From Hyphochytrium catenoides (taxonomy: Eukaryota > Sar > Hyphochytriomycetes > Hyphochytriales > Hyphochytriaceae), in NCBI GenBank assembly GCA_900088475.1, contig FLMG01001458.1, forward strand, positions 52,386 through 87,105: 34,720 nucleotides of DNA. The letters run 5' to 3'. Made by a program: the position numbers and the translations under genes. The notes below the pieces were generated by a model that was not told where the DNA came from, did not search any database, and saw only the letters and a program-made list of their open reading frames with translations. Positions 12,001 to 22,460 of this stretch are shown here, one piece after another (position 1 is the stretch's first letter; every line of letters starts with the position of its first letter).

Positions 12001-13893
12001 TCCCTGCCGTGGTTACCTTACCTCTTCCGCTGCGAAAGGATGCAGACTACAAGGACATTGTACGTATTGCTAGTTTCCCCTCCAACTTCTCTATCGCAGA
12101 GACAGGCATACATAGACCGAAGATCATCTTCTGCATTGGGTCAGATGGAAGGCCGTACAAGCAACTGGTGAAGGGGAAGGATGACATTAGGCAGGACGCC
12201 GTGATGGAGCAGGTCTTTGACACTGTCAACGAGTTCCTGACGGCCAGAGAGAACACAGAGAAGAGAAAGCTGAAAATCTGGACCTACAAAGTTGTTCCTC
12301 TCTCTCCACAATCTGGTGAGCTGCCCATCTCTTGTTGCTTTCCCTACATCTGCCAAAATACCACTGTAGGCTCGTTTCAAACTCTTTTCAGAAGGCAGTA
12401 GCTCTCCTGCCTCCCATGCCATGATAACGTTCGTCTGTGTGCCCAGCTAATGCGGATTCGTCTTTTCTTTCTCCCAACGTGTTATAGGCGTATTGGAGTG
12501 GGTGGAGAATACTCAGCCCTTACGTGATCTCCTTGTAAACTCCCGACAAGGCCTTCATGTGCGCTATCGCCCGCATGACTGGACCAACTTGGATTGCTCT
12601 TCCTTCTTCAAAACTTCGACGCCCGAGGAGCGATTGCAACGGTTTACTAAGCTGCTAGCAAATTTCTCTCCCGTCCTTCATCATTTCTTCCTGGAAAACT
12701 TCCCAGACCCTGTCACGTGGTTCTCGAAGAGGCTCCAATATACTCGCAGTGTCGCCGTCAACTCTGTGATTGGTTATGTACTGGGCATTGGAGACCGCCA
12801 TACGTCTAACATTCTCATACACAAGACTCAAGCGAAGATGATACAGATTGACTTTGGGGTTATTTTAGAGCAAGGGAAGTGCTTGCCAACCCCTGAGACC
12901 GTGCCCTTCAGGTTGACGCAGAACATCATTGACGGAATGGGGATAACTGGGGTCGATGGCGTCTTTCGACGGGCCTGTGAGGAGACATTGAAGGTAAGAG
13001 GCCAATACCCTTAACAACTACGAGGAGGGAGATGGCTTAGAAAAGGATGGCAAGCAGAATATGAGTGTTGGTATCGCTACAAATTACCGTCGGGTGACTG
13101 CTAGAATACAGTGGAAGGGTAAGAGAGATGAGGCCGGGTGAAGGGGTGGATTCACAAAGAGAAGCTGCGTGTCAGAAAGCGCGCCCAGGTCATCCGACAT
13201 GGTGCTTAAGAAAGTCAGACGGTGGCCGAATGTTTGGATCTGTCTGTCTTCATTTTCCCTTTTGTATGCACAACCATGACAGGGCTAACTTTAAGACCCT
13301 TCGTAGGTTCTGAGAGACAACTCCATCTCTCTGATGACGGTGCTCGAAGTGTTCCTACACGATCCTCTTTTCTCCTGGACTCTCTCCCCAATAAAGGCGC
13401 TCCAGGTGCAAAGGGATGAGTTGGCACACGAGGAGGGTAAGGACACATCCACAACCAGTCTCTCAAGAAAGAAAGCAGTGACTAGCAGAGGCAATGGCGT
13501 GGATGGGGTGAGTGCAGCACCACATACTTGTATTCCATCTCTCCTGACTCCTCTCTTGGCCGTCCTTCCTTTCGCTAGTTCACACCTCCGTCTTGCTCAA
13601 ACACTTACTCAGCACAGTCCTGTCATCCAATATGTTCCTGGCTCCTGACTCTCATTGTTCTTCTATTCTTGCTGCCTCTTTGACAATTCAACTTGTCCTC
13701 TTGCGGGGGAGGTTAGGTTGCTACAGATACGGCGCAACGAGTACTTCTCCGTATCAAACAGAAGCTGGAGGGCTATGAAGACCCCAACGGGGCGCAGATG
13801 AGCGTGGAGGGGCAAGTGAAGCACCTGATTAACGAGGCGACCGACAATCGCAATCTCTGTAGATTATTCGTTGGATGGGCGCCTTGGATATAA
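1..13893 (+). CDS. ATM: ATM/Tel1-type PIKK protein kinase, 5' end outside window
   Basis: Serine/threonine kinase of the phosphatidylinositol 3-kinase-related family, which signals DNA double-strand breaks in the nucleus. Modelled exons: 1-195, 257-608, 921-2252, 2492-2764, 2951-3189, 3276-4315, 4566-5666, 5925-6446, 6525-6686, 6746-7147, 7400-7624, 8023-8442, 8780-10200, 10409-10631, 10836-11130, 11379-11794, 11997-12315, 12488-12993, 13307-13507, 13717-13893. All phases agree, giving about 3272 codons plus TAA. Order: helical HEAT solenoid, FAT, kinase, FATC. ATM rather than ATR, mTOR, SMG1 or DNA-PKcs is indicated by the P-loop region (GSDGRPYKQLVKGKDDIRQD), VVPLSPQSGVLEW, LPTPETVPFRLT, MGITGVDGVFRR and the FATC end RLFVGWAPWI. 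Upstream, a basic KRQR motif before a conserved Trp matches the human ATM nuclear-localisation region. Only roughly the first 100 residues seem missing. Least certain: the start of the 6525 exon and the 13507/13717 junction. Confidence 0.93.
4455..4545 (+). repeat. CT-rich tract in ATM intron
   Basis: Impure CT/CCT tract on the coding strand in the intron 4316-4565, just upstream of the acceptor at 4565. It probably acts as an extended polypyrimidine tract. The reverse-strand open frames over it are low-complexity by-products. Confidence 0.75.
8023..11794 (+). other. FAT domain segment of ATM
   Basis: Five exons (8023-8442, 8780-10200, 10409-10631, 10836-11130, 11379-11794) encode the helical-repeat FAT region that cradles the kinase in PIKKs. 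Recognisable ATM-like blocks are FIELYAET, AFQAIGEQD, FRFCSLWFSN, IPSYKFVPLVYQI and the HPHH motif in ICSEHPHHSLLQLLALSRGD, which match the order and spacing of the animal ATM FAT domain as I remember it. The last exon ends with a charged, serine-rich insert before the kinase domain. The domain limits are approximate; the exon phases are internally consistent. Confidence 0.85.
11997..13893 (+). other. PI3K-like kinase domain, regulatory linker and FATC of ATM
   Basis: Exons 11997-12315, 12488-12993, 13307-13507 and 13717-13893. All catalytic elements are visible: the nucleotide-binding lysine in QLVKGKDD, the catalytic loop GIGDRHTSNIL with its Asp and Asn, and the metal-binding IDFGVILEQGK, where human ATM has IDLG. 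The activation segment PTPETVPFRLT and the block GVFRR follow. The FATC domain ends RLFVGWAPWI and then TAA at 13891-13893. Nothing is missing, so an active kinase is expected. Confidence 0.93.
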
Positions 13894-14347
13894 TGAGAAA
13901 AGTGCTTACAAAGCAGATAGGAAAAACGAGATGCTAACGCACATCTTGGTAAGATCAATGATGCGTTGATTGGTCTAACGCCGGGGCGGTCAGCACTATA
14001 AAAACGGTTGCCTTGACGTTGCTGCATGCTGGATAGAAGCAAGAAGATTGAGAGTGCACGGCATCGGGAGGACAGAGATGATTATGCTATCGCCAAGTGC
14101 CTTTCCTTTGTGTTATGCGCAACCCTGTACTGGGATAAGGGCTGCTTCTGGCGGTGGACTGCCTACTCAAAGCGCCTACTACGCCACTTTTGCGCCACAC
14201 CATCTCGTTCGTTCTGGTGTTAACATAAAATAACCTTCCTGGACTGGACTTACTTTGACAGACCTAACATAGAAGGAAGGAGGTTACCTGTTAGTGCCTA
14301 GAGCGCGGTACAATGAAGTGCTTGACAGGCTCTTCTACAAGTTTAAC
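13894..14347. other. Convergent 3' intergenic region, ATM / TPR gene
   Basis: About 450 bases between the stop codons of two convergent genes, so it should hold both 3' UTRs. I see no RNA gene and no convincing coding sequence, only short open frames. ATAAAA-like hexamers occur near 13998 and 14225, but no perfect AATAAA was identified. Confidence 0.5.
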
Positions 14348-15460
14348 CTAGGTGGCCCGTCCTATGAGGCAAGAAGCTTCCCCCGATAGATTGCATTCTT
14401 TGTGCCCTTTACTCATTCTATGCCCTTTAGTCAGGAACTTGGCAAATATTGTCTGTCTAATAGCTGTCGACCTTACCTTCCATCCCATTCCTATCGCACT
14501 AGCCTTCAATTTGTTCTCCTTATCAAACTCCTCAGGAGTGGAGTCATTCTCTGGGTCGTAAACTTCTTTGCCCGTTCCAAACCAGTGACCATCTGGCAGC
14601 CTAAACCTCTTCGAGTTCTGGTTCAATGAAAGTATTTTCCGAAAGGACGAGACACCGGAATCCCTCCGATAAGAGTGGAAGCACGCTACTCCTTTCAAAT
14701 AATACAGTTTCGGCCAAATTGGGCAGATCTGTATGGCTCTATCTAAATCTTGAACAGCAGGATCGTACATCTTGAGAGCTATTAGCGCTGACGCCCGGTT
14801 ACAGAGTATTTTCACCAACATCAAACTCTCCGACATAGGCATCAAGCACTTTAAGGCAGCCGTGTAATTCTCAACCGCTTCTCGATAAGCCGCCTCCCGC
14901 AGTGCTCGATCTGCATTTTCCAACAGACCCCCTAGCTTTTCTGCAGCAGTTTGATACGACGGCAAGCCAGGGACTGGAGAAACACTTTATTAGCACAATC
15001 TCGAAAAAAAGTATAAGATAGGGAGCAGACACAAGAAGGCAATGCTTCCGCAGAACGCTTTACATGGCTTACCTTCTGCTGACTTTGCCAAACTAATGTC
15101 TTCGCGAGGAACTGGACTGAAAAGATCTGAGATATGGTTGGTTTGTGGTAGGCGGCGTTTCCGTTCATTTAGTTTCGGGCGGATTAAGCCCTCCGTTAGC
15201 TCACTGTCCATCTGTGCCTTGTGCCCCTGTGCTCCGCGTTCTCGAGGTTGTTCTTGTAGCCTCATAATGCGTTGACCTTCCGACGCAGGAAAAGACCCTA
15301 CCGGTGAAGCGCCCTGCCCAGTTCCTTCTTTCGATGTAGCCTCGGCACTATGCGACGCCATACCCTCCATTTCAGTGACAGCTTCGGAAGGCAAGAAACC
15401 ATCGAGTACCTCATCGATGACCTTGCGGGAGTCATCTAACATGGCCATACTGGAAGGCAT
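14348..15460 (-). CDS. TPR-repeat protein, possible co-chaperone, function unknown
   Basis: Two exons on the reverse strand, 15460-15073 and 14973-14348, joined in phase 1 (donor GTAAGCC, acceptor TTTCTCCAG), giving about 337 residues. The ATG at 15460 is the first in frame after an upstream in-frame TGA; ATGs at 15448 and 15442 are alternatives. The N-terminal 130 residues are charged and low-complexity, with no domain I recognise. The second exon encodes about three tetratricopeptide repeats: an A/Y/A-type helix pair near AYREAVENYTAAL, then CNRASALIALKMYDPAVQDLDRAI, of which the core NRASALIALKMYDPAVQ is diagnostic, then PKLYYLKGVACF. The Asn and Lys positions resemble the carboxylate-clamp TPRs that bind Hsp70/Hsp90 tails, but the clamp is incomplete. 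The tail after residue about 250 is unrecognised and could contain a further intron. Confidence 0.72.
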
Positions 15461-17792
15461 CCCCACAACCTCCCGCACGAGTCACCGCCGCCGGTTTCAC
15501 CGCCGGTTTTCTCACCCACACGACCACTATCGTCCTGCCGCCATGACACTTACAAATAGCCACCTTGGAGCCAACTTAAGGCAGGAATGACTCAAACTCT
15601 ATACGTAGCAGATAAGCAAGCCTTTGTTTTTTGCGAAGTCCAAGCCGTAGCTCCAAAACCCCTCAAGTTGCTCCAGATTACCACGTCGCTCGACGTCCCA
15701 GAGCGGTACGTCGGCCAATGCGATTAGCTCACCGACCCAAGGGGAACGAAGCTACAGCTAGTGCGGTCCGCTGCTACTCCGCTTGCGAGGAAGTGTATTT
15801 ATGTCTGGTATTCTTGAGACTGTGACGTAAGCAATAAGCTAGGATCTTCAGTTTGCAGATGTGGGTGCGGACGGAGTTCCGGGGACGCCGGATTTTCTGC
15901 TATGCCCCAGACTTTCGGTTTGCAAGCTTTTGTATATCGGTATGGACCGTTCCCGCCACGGCGGAAATGAATAAGGAAAGCGCGAAAATCAAAGGGGCAA
16001 AGGAATGTGGCGGCGGCGGGCAGCGAAGGAGGTGCAACTGAATGTGGAAATGGCGATTTTGAATATCAAATGGCCGCGTGAAGTTTATACCTCAATGTAA
16101 ATTTCATGGCCGAATTTGTAGAATACTACAATAGGGATGTGAAGCTTTCAAACTGAAACCTTAAATGAAAGCTTGCAGGTCATGATGTGATGCTTCTTGG
16201 CCTTGTGTAATAAGTATTAGGGCTGGACATTCCTTGATGTTACATTGTGGACTTGCCAAGCCTACTTATACTTGTGTAGGAAGCAACATAACCCCAAGGA
16301 ACGGAACACTGAACATCAAGCTTCAAGGTAAACAACCACCTTATTTAATGAAGTTAATGAAAGGTTTTACCTCCAACTTATAGAGTTTGTCTCAGTTGAT
16401 GATGATGGTGGTAGAGCTGGTCAACAGCAACTGGAGGAGCTACTGCTGAACCAGCAACTGCAACTCATGAACCTTCATCTGCATGCTGGGGAGACGACAC
16501 GCTGCGGATGCATCACTAGCTGAGGCCTCACCTTGTTTTGTTGTTGCCGCACACTCCTCTGCCGGGATGCCCACGAGGACGGCGCAGTTGATCTATGCAG
16601 AGAGCTTGCACTACTCTTTGACTTACCCTCTTTCTCAGTGGACGACAATAAAACTTCCCATCAAAGAAAGGGACGGCGACAGCTGACGTTAGATAGCAGC
16701 ACCTTTAGTTTTGAAGAACAATGTCGCCCATATTTCAAGAACAATTCTCGATGGCGTCACGGTTTGCCATCAGGTGACGTCCTTTCTTTAAGTTTAGAAG
16801 CTGTGCTATGTGGTACTTCAGCTCGCTAGCCATGGTGCTTTGGGTTCGGCCATTCTAATACAGCTTTTTTTATGGTGGTCAATGTGACGTGATCGAGGAG
16901 GTGGTAGAGGCTACATTATTTAACGTCAATATATGGAGCATTTTCTTCCTGGTTCAACCTAAACCTGTCGCACTGAAAGACTCTAACCTTTGACGAGCAG
17001 GCCAACAACTGCCTTACAGAGTGATCTACCGCTGACGAGCTAGCTAAAGCTGCGGCATCTAAACATCTCCCTTTAGCGAGCTAACCTCCTAGTATAATCA
17101 TAACTTATCATTCCACTTATTTGCGTAGCAGGTAAGTTTATCCTGACCATAATGAGGCAGTTGCTGGGCAGGGGCTGAAGATGGAAAATAAGCTGGCTCT
17201 ATGAAATGGTTCAAACAAGTCCAACCTAATCTCAGATGTCACCTCGAATATATCTCCAACCCACAATTGCAAACATACCAACTGGAATACTTTGAGCTCA
17301 CATGCGCTTCCGAAGAATGAAAATTGACCACTTGGAGGCTATCGCTATGCAAATCAATAAAAAACAGAAGAGCGTTGAGGTAGCGATGAACAGCACAGTT
17401 AATCACAACTTGGGAATATAGGCGGGGAAGACCAGGTCCGCCCAGTGGAGATGAGACGGTACGCTTGCTGAAGCCGGATTAGGACGATATGTGCTGGTGC
17501 AGTAAGCGCACAGCGCTGCAAGGCTAGAAGAACCCAAATTTTTCTTCGCAGCCATCGATCAGGCTATCTAAGCAAGCTACACCCTTCGTTGCCCCAAAAC
17601 CGGAACAATCCTTATAGCACAAAACTCCAACCCTTGCATGCCATTAACGCTACCGCAGTCTAGTAAGCTTAGAATCATTCATTCTTTTATCGACAAAAGC
17701 CTTGAACATGACCGCTATGGAGCCGAACATCACTTTATTGCAGTAGATAAACCTTTGCCAACCGGAAGAAACCAAGCGCCAACTTCGATCTC
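15461..17792. other. 2.3 kb with no recognised gene
   Basis: Lies upstream of the reverse-strand TPR gene and downstream of reverse-strand RPL10. It should hold the TPR promoter and 5' UTR and the RPL10 3' UTR. The open frames here (longest about 100 codons, near 16533-16829) show no family resemblance and no clear splice partners. A short imperfect direct repeat built on caccgccggttt lies at about 15484-15513 next to the TPR start. I found no tRNA, snRNA or transposon signature. Confidence 0.5.
17734..17739 (-). terminator. Candidate poly(A) signal of RPL10
   Basis: AATAAA on the reverse strand (TTTATT on the plus strand), 54 bases past the RPL10 stop codon. Position and sequence fit a canonical polyadenylation signal. 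Confidence 0.6.
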
Positions 17793-18769
17793 TTAAGCCT
17801 GAGCCTTCTCGTGCGCTCTGATGAGCTTGGAAAGAGGACCATGTGCAGCTACGTACTTGGCAGAGTTACCGTCAGCAATGAGCTGTCCGTTAGCGCGCAT
17901 CTGTGCATACTCTTCACGAGTATACTTTGTGAAACCCCACTTGAGAGATCCTACCACCTTCTGGCGGCCAGGGAACTTAAACTTAGCGCGGCGAAGAGCC
18001 TCCACAGCATTAGGGCCGTGAGAGTCCTTGCATCGCACAGAGATAAGGACCTGTCCAATGTTCACACGAGCGGCGGTGCCAGTAGGCTTGCCGAACGCGT
18101 GTCTCATACCAGTCTGGAGCCTATCAGCTCCAGCACACGAAAGCATTTTGTTGATACGGAGAACATGATAGGGGTGAGCGCGGATGCGAATGTGGTAGTT
18201 GTCCTTGCCGCAGGTCTTGGTGAGGTACTTGTTGCATGCAACACGCGCAGCCTCAAGAGCCTCGGAGGAGAGCTGCTCCTTCTCATCAGAAACGAGATGG
18301 GCTACGTAGGGGAAGGCATCTACAGAAGTCTTCTTGGCGCCAACATCATAGATTCTGATCTGTTAAGGGAGTCGCAGTAGAGAAGTAGCGGGTCAGCTTA
18401 TAGAAAAGGTCGTCGAAGGAATAGATCGTCAAGTAAGGGAGGACAAGCATTCAGCAACAGTAAAGGCGTCCGGGGAACCACTCTTCTTCCAAGCACCCTA
18501 ATCCACTGACCTTAGGATCAGGTACACCACGGCAAAACCGTGACTTGATGTACGGCTTCTTGTTCTGGAAGCGATAGCACCTGGCTGGACCTGAAAGCAC
18601 AAGCGTTAGTTTGCTGAAGAATGAGTCATGACACTCTCTTGATCGCCACTATCTGTCAGAGAGAATGACGAGAAAAAGAATAGGGAGTCCAGTCTAATAC
18701 AGAGCTTGAAACAAAGAATAGGCCCCCAGATGACTATCTTCACTTCCATTGACACTTACGGCGACCCAT
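17793..18769 (-). CDS. RPL10: 60S ribosomal protein L10 (uL16)
   Basis: Component of the large ribosomal subunit near the peptidyl-transferase centre and A-site tRNA corridor. Three exons on the reverse strand, 18769-18760 (only 10 bases), 18590-18511 and 18359-17793, give 218 residues, against about 214 for animal L10. Diagnostic blocks run from MGRRPARCYR, through [17 protein letters not shown] and [12 protein letters not shown], then [18 protein letters not shown], to [14 protein letters not shown] and [12 protein letters not shown]. The loop between [10 protein letters not shown] and [10 protein letters not shown] is intact. The start context AACCATGGG is the same as in the divergently transcribed RPL15. 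The longest plus-strand open frame over this region is an antisense by-product. Confidence 0.97.
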
Positions 18770-19537
18770 GGTTCCTAGGCAATAGTCTCTCCGATAATGG
18801 CAAGTGATCTCAATTTCAGCGAAGACCAGAGCGATGTCAAGCTCTGCTGATTCTGTCTGCGCTCTCTGCCGCTCACTGGTACCGCCCATCCTGCCACCCA
18901 CCCGTTCCTTTCACGGTGTCGCCCATCCAGCCTATATTACTACTGATTGCTAATGGGCTTGAAGCAAGACAGAGGGTCATATTATTATTGCTGGTTTAAC
19001 TCTTAGTTCTGCTCGAGCTGCCACCACCAAAATCGTCCGTCTTCCCCAGTGTTCTAAACAGTTCCATGACCTCAGGGTTTGGAGACAGAAACGCATGGGG
19101 AAGACAATATGACGCACGGGCTTCACAGGCCAATGGGGTTGTAACAGATATTCGTCGTTAGCAGCTCTCCATTTGGAGGCGCTAACGGTAAATATTACTA
19201 CCCCTTATGACCATGATATGCTTTGGCGGATAGACGTATTATTACGGTTTGTGTCTTTTCGCCTTACTACTGCACTCTACAGACGCTTGTTAGGTAACGT
19301 ATGGGGTCCCTACTACTACGAAGCGCCCGGACCACCACTCAAATCTCTTTTTATGGAGGATTATGGCTTATTCAGAGATCTGGAAAATTGTTGGAGCTTT
19401 GAAGCTCAATAACTTTGGAGGCTTCAGTTGCCATCCTGCAGAGTGTAGAGTGACCTCACAACAGCAAGGTAGGGCCATTCTTTGTTATTTGGGCAAGCAG
19501 GGTGATTCTTGCTCTGACCTCGTGACGACACAGAACC
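18770..19537. promoter_or_regulatory. Shared divergent upstream region of RPL10 and RPL15
   Basis: The 768 bases between two head-to-head ribosomal protein start codons must contain both promoters and 5' UTRs. A CGCCCATCC(T/A)GCC motif occurs twice, at about 18883-18895 and 18920-18932, close to the RPL10 start. GCCAAT occurs at about 19130, and AT-rich stretches lie at 18932-18945 and 18978-18990. No TATA box can be assigned with confidence. An open frame at 19173-19412 has no recognisable similarity and is probably chance. Confidence 0.55.
19469..19533 (+). other. Possible 5' UTR intron of RPL15
   Basis: A donor-like GTAGGG after AGCAAG and an acceptor-like GACACAG four bases before the RPL15 ATG could bound a short intron in the 5' UTR. 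Introns this close to the start are common in ribosomal protein genes. The AG could equally be the acceptor of a longer intron or of a trans-spliced leader. No transcript evidence is available. Confidence 0.35.
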
Positions 19538-20292
19538 ATGGGTGCTTACAAGTACTTGGAAGAGCTTTGGAAGAAGAAGCAGAGCGATGTCCTTCGCTTC
19601 CTGCTTCGTGTGCGTGCTTGGGAGTACCGCCAGCTCCCCAAGCTGTACAAGTGCAACCGCCCAACCCGCCCAGACAAGGCTCGCCGTCTGGGATACAAGG
19701 CCAAGCAGGTTTGAGAAGGGTGGCCTTCTGCCTCAATTTACTTTGGAATTTAAAGGACCATCTTTAATTGCTGTAGGGATATGTAATCTACCGCGTTGCC
19801 GTTCGCCGTGGTGGCCGCAAGCGCCCTAACCCTAAGGGTATTGTGTACGGAAAGCCCAAGCACCACGGTATCAACCAGCTCAAGTTTGTCAGGAACCTCC
19901 GTTCTGTTGCTGAGGAGCGTGCGGGCCGCCACTGCGGTAACCTTCGCGTCCTGAACTCCTACTGGATTAACCAGGTATGTAACCCATGAGAATATTTTTT
20001 AGATCTATAGGCCTTACATAGCTCACAACATCTTTTTCCTTAGGATGCCACTTACAAGTACTATGAGGTTATCCTTGTTGATCCTAACCACAAGGCTATC
20101 CGCCGTGACCCACGCATCAACTGGATCGTCAAGGCTGTGCACAAGCACCGTGAAATGCGCGGCCTTACCTCTGCTGGCCGCTCCTCACGTGGTCTCCGCA
20201 AGAAGGGCCACAGAGCTAACAAGATCATTGGTTCCTCCTGGCGCTCTAACTGGAAGCGCCGTAACACCCTCTCACTCCGTAGATACAGATAA
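19538..20292 (+). CDS. RPL15: 60S ribosomal protein L15 (eL15)
   Basis: Eukaryote/archaea-specific large-subunit protein that binds 28S rRNA. Three exons, 19538-19708, 19777-19974 and 20044-20292, all joined in phase 0, encode 205 residues (animal L15 has 204). Recognisable blocks are [18 protein letters not shown] at the N-terminus, then [63 protein letters not shown] and DPRINWIV, ending SLRRYR. The introns are short (68 and 69 bases) with GTTTGA and GTATGT donors. It lies head-to-head with RPL10, another 60S protein, which would allow joint transcription. Confidence 0.97.
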
Positions 20293-22460
20293 GTGCCTTA
20301 GAGGCATCAAGACTATGGTTGAGAAGTGGTGGTTGCTATGGATGGCAGTCACTCTCCAATAAAGCATATACTCTGCGCGAAAATGGTGTGATATGGTTGT
20401 ATGTTTACTGATTCAGAGGCATGCCAATAGGTCACTGCTCCACGCAAATTGGACAAGAATATGATGGGGCTTCTAAATTGACGGCATCGTGGCTAGAGGA
20501 CATGAAGTGGTCCAAATGTCCCCTGTTCATGTCAGCTGGTTCATAAGGGTATAAAGGAAGCCCCTGGTTAGAAGTCCAAGGGCGAGACAGCTTGGGACGT
20601 CATATCATGACGCGTACTGAAAGTCTAATGGACGCTACACAGAGCTCTACAGTGCCAGTAGAGCTATAGTCTAAAACGAAGTAACCTATGTTCGCTACTT
20701 TGCTCTCGTGATGGAGGAAAAGGGAGGTAGCAGGCAACAACGCAGCAGCAATAGCAAGAACATCGGCGACGCATATGGGCACCTGCGACTTGCCAGTTTG
20801 TAGTCTAGGACCGGTGATATAGACTACTGGGCTTTCCCAGCGGTCGATTTGTCCTTCCAACGAGCTTGACAATAAAGGATAAGGGCTAAAATGAATCAAT
20901 CTACCTAGGAAGCTGCTCACTAATTAGTGGGGGACGACCCAGACCAAGAAGATCAATATCCGTAGTTCTGGGACCAAGAGTAGCAGCTTAGCACCTTAAA
21001 GAAAGAATTGGCAGTAGCCCTCGCCTAGAAAGCAGCACATTGAAAGGAAAGATAAAAGCAACACATTGAAGGGAAGGTGTCTTCTTCTCATACTGTACTG
21101 TCATTCATCTCCCTGACAACCAGTGAGCAATAGTTGGAAAAAAGTTTACGATAAATTCACTCATAATTATCTCACAGTAGGATGAAGCGGGACAGTACTG
21201 CGGACCCGTGCTGCTGGATGATGGTGTCTTGCTTCTTGCTGGCGGCTTTCATCTTTCTTGTCATCTCATCATACTCATAAATGGGGAGCTACATGGGGAA
21301 TCTCCTTCGCTCTAGAGATGGAAGTATGAGTACTATGAAGAATTGTAGAATTCTAGGCACAATCACGTAGGAAATTAACGAATGTCCTTTCAAATATTGT
21401 TACCCTCCTGTCATGAGGAAAATCCTGGTGGTTGGGGAGCTGCTCTTGATGCCAAGTTCTACCTCGCAGAGCCATGGCCGACCAGGTTTGGCAGCGATGA
21501 GAGTGACGATGGCGCTTCGTCGTTCTTCCGCTTTGAAGGACGCTGCTATGATAAGGGGCTCATCATAGAAATGACAAACCCTTGGCGTTTTTTCCATGAA
21601 AGAAGTCGCCGGATCATGTCGACATTGAGGGCATCCGCACGCAGCCGCACTTCGTTGTGCACAATTTCCCTAGCTTATTATTCTTATTAGTGAAAGGGGA
21701 CAGTTTACCCCCCGCACATTATGGTGGGCAGTGCACTCGATCCATCGTAGATTTGATGCGCACTGTCTGTCGCACTTTGGTGAATGTTTGTAACATGGGT
21801 GTTGAGTGGTCCGACCGAGGCGAATTCGGATTAAATGTCACGTTAGAAAGATTCTTTCCCTAAAGAGGAAGAAATGATTCAGGATAGTGCATCGGAACAA
21901 CTACATACAACGTTTGAGTCGTACATGTACGTAAGAGGCTTGGAGCGAAAGTCACAGATAGGGTGAGAGGGACGAGGATGGAAGACCATGGAATCATTGG
22001 AAGAGAGTGCACACAGCCAAACAGAGCCAATAAAAACAATGGCAAGCAGTAGGAAAAATTGTGCGGATGTGCGCATTATGAAAGAGACAAAAGGTCATGG
22101 GGCAGGCCGGTGGAGGGAAGGAGGAAGAAGGAGAGACAGACGTACAGGGATGATGAATGTTCGGGGGTACAACCAATGGCTAATGTGTCAGACAGAGGGT
22201 AGATCGAGAGAGACAGAGTGTGGCGAGGATCAGTGACATCATCCTCCGCTGTCCCTGAAGCGAGAACGTTGGATGTTGGTGGTTTCTCAATGGCCCAGCC
22301 AGCCTGTTCTTTCTCTCTCTGCGAGCTTCAAGCTCCCAGACTCACTTCTCTATCTTCCATTGATCGTGCAGCAGGTTCCCTTACAAGCCGTCGAAGCACT
22401 GTTATAGACTCGAAGTTGTTTTGAAGCTTTCTGCATCGGGAAGATAGCTGCTGAGGAAAT
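20293..22460. other. 2.2 kb with no recognised gene
   Basis: Holds the RPL15 3' end and the upstream region of the ABC transporter gene. Open frames at 20600-20920 (-) and 21382-21690 (+), about 100 codons each, resemble nothing I recognise and lack clear splicing partners. A small unrecognised gene cannot be excluded. No RNA gene or mobile-element signature was seen. Confidence 0.45.
20358..20363 (+). terminator. Candidate poly(A) signal of RPL15
   Basis: A perfect AATAAA 66 bases after the RPL15 stop codon, a normal distance for a polyadenylation signal. Confidence 0.6.

Noticed and set aside
11997-13893. Identity as ATR, mTOR, DNA-PKcs, SMG1 or TRRAP
   Set aside because: The kinase motifs (VVPLSPQSGVLEW, LPTPETVPFRLT, MGITGVDGVFRR) and the FATC end match ATM best, and TRRAP lacks catalytic residues that are present here.
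17205-17235. tRNA-like B-box (GGTTCAAACAAGTCC)
   Set aside because: The motif is imperfect and no A-box, cloverleaf or acceptor-stem pairing could be found around it.
17811-18380. 189-codon plus-strand open frame over RPL10
   Set aside because: It is antisense to strongly conserved RPL10 codons and has no family resemblance.
19250-19285. U5 snRNA-like loop (CGCCTTACTAC)
   Set aside because: The loop sequence deviates from the conserved U5 loop and there is no flanking stem or Sm site.
19173-19412. 79-codon open frame upstream of RPL15
   Set aside because: No recognisable similarity; it lies in the shared promoter and 5' UTR region and has no splice partner.
21382-21690. 102-codon open frame between RPL15 and the ABC transporter
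   Set aside because: No family resemblance. Kept only as a note because a lineage-specific gene cannot be excluded.
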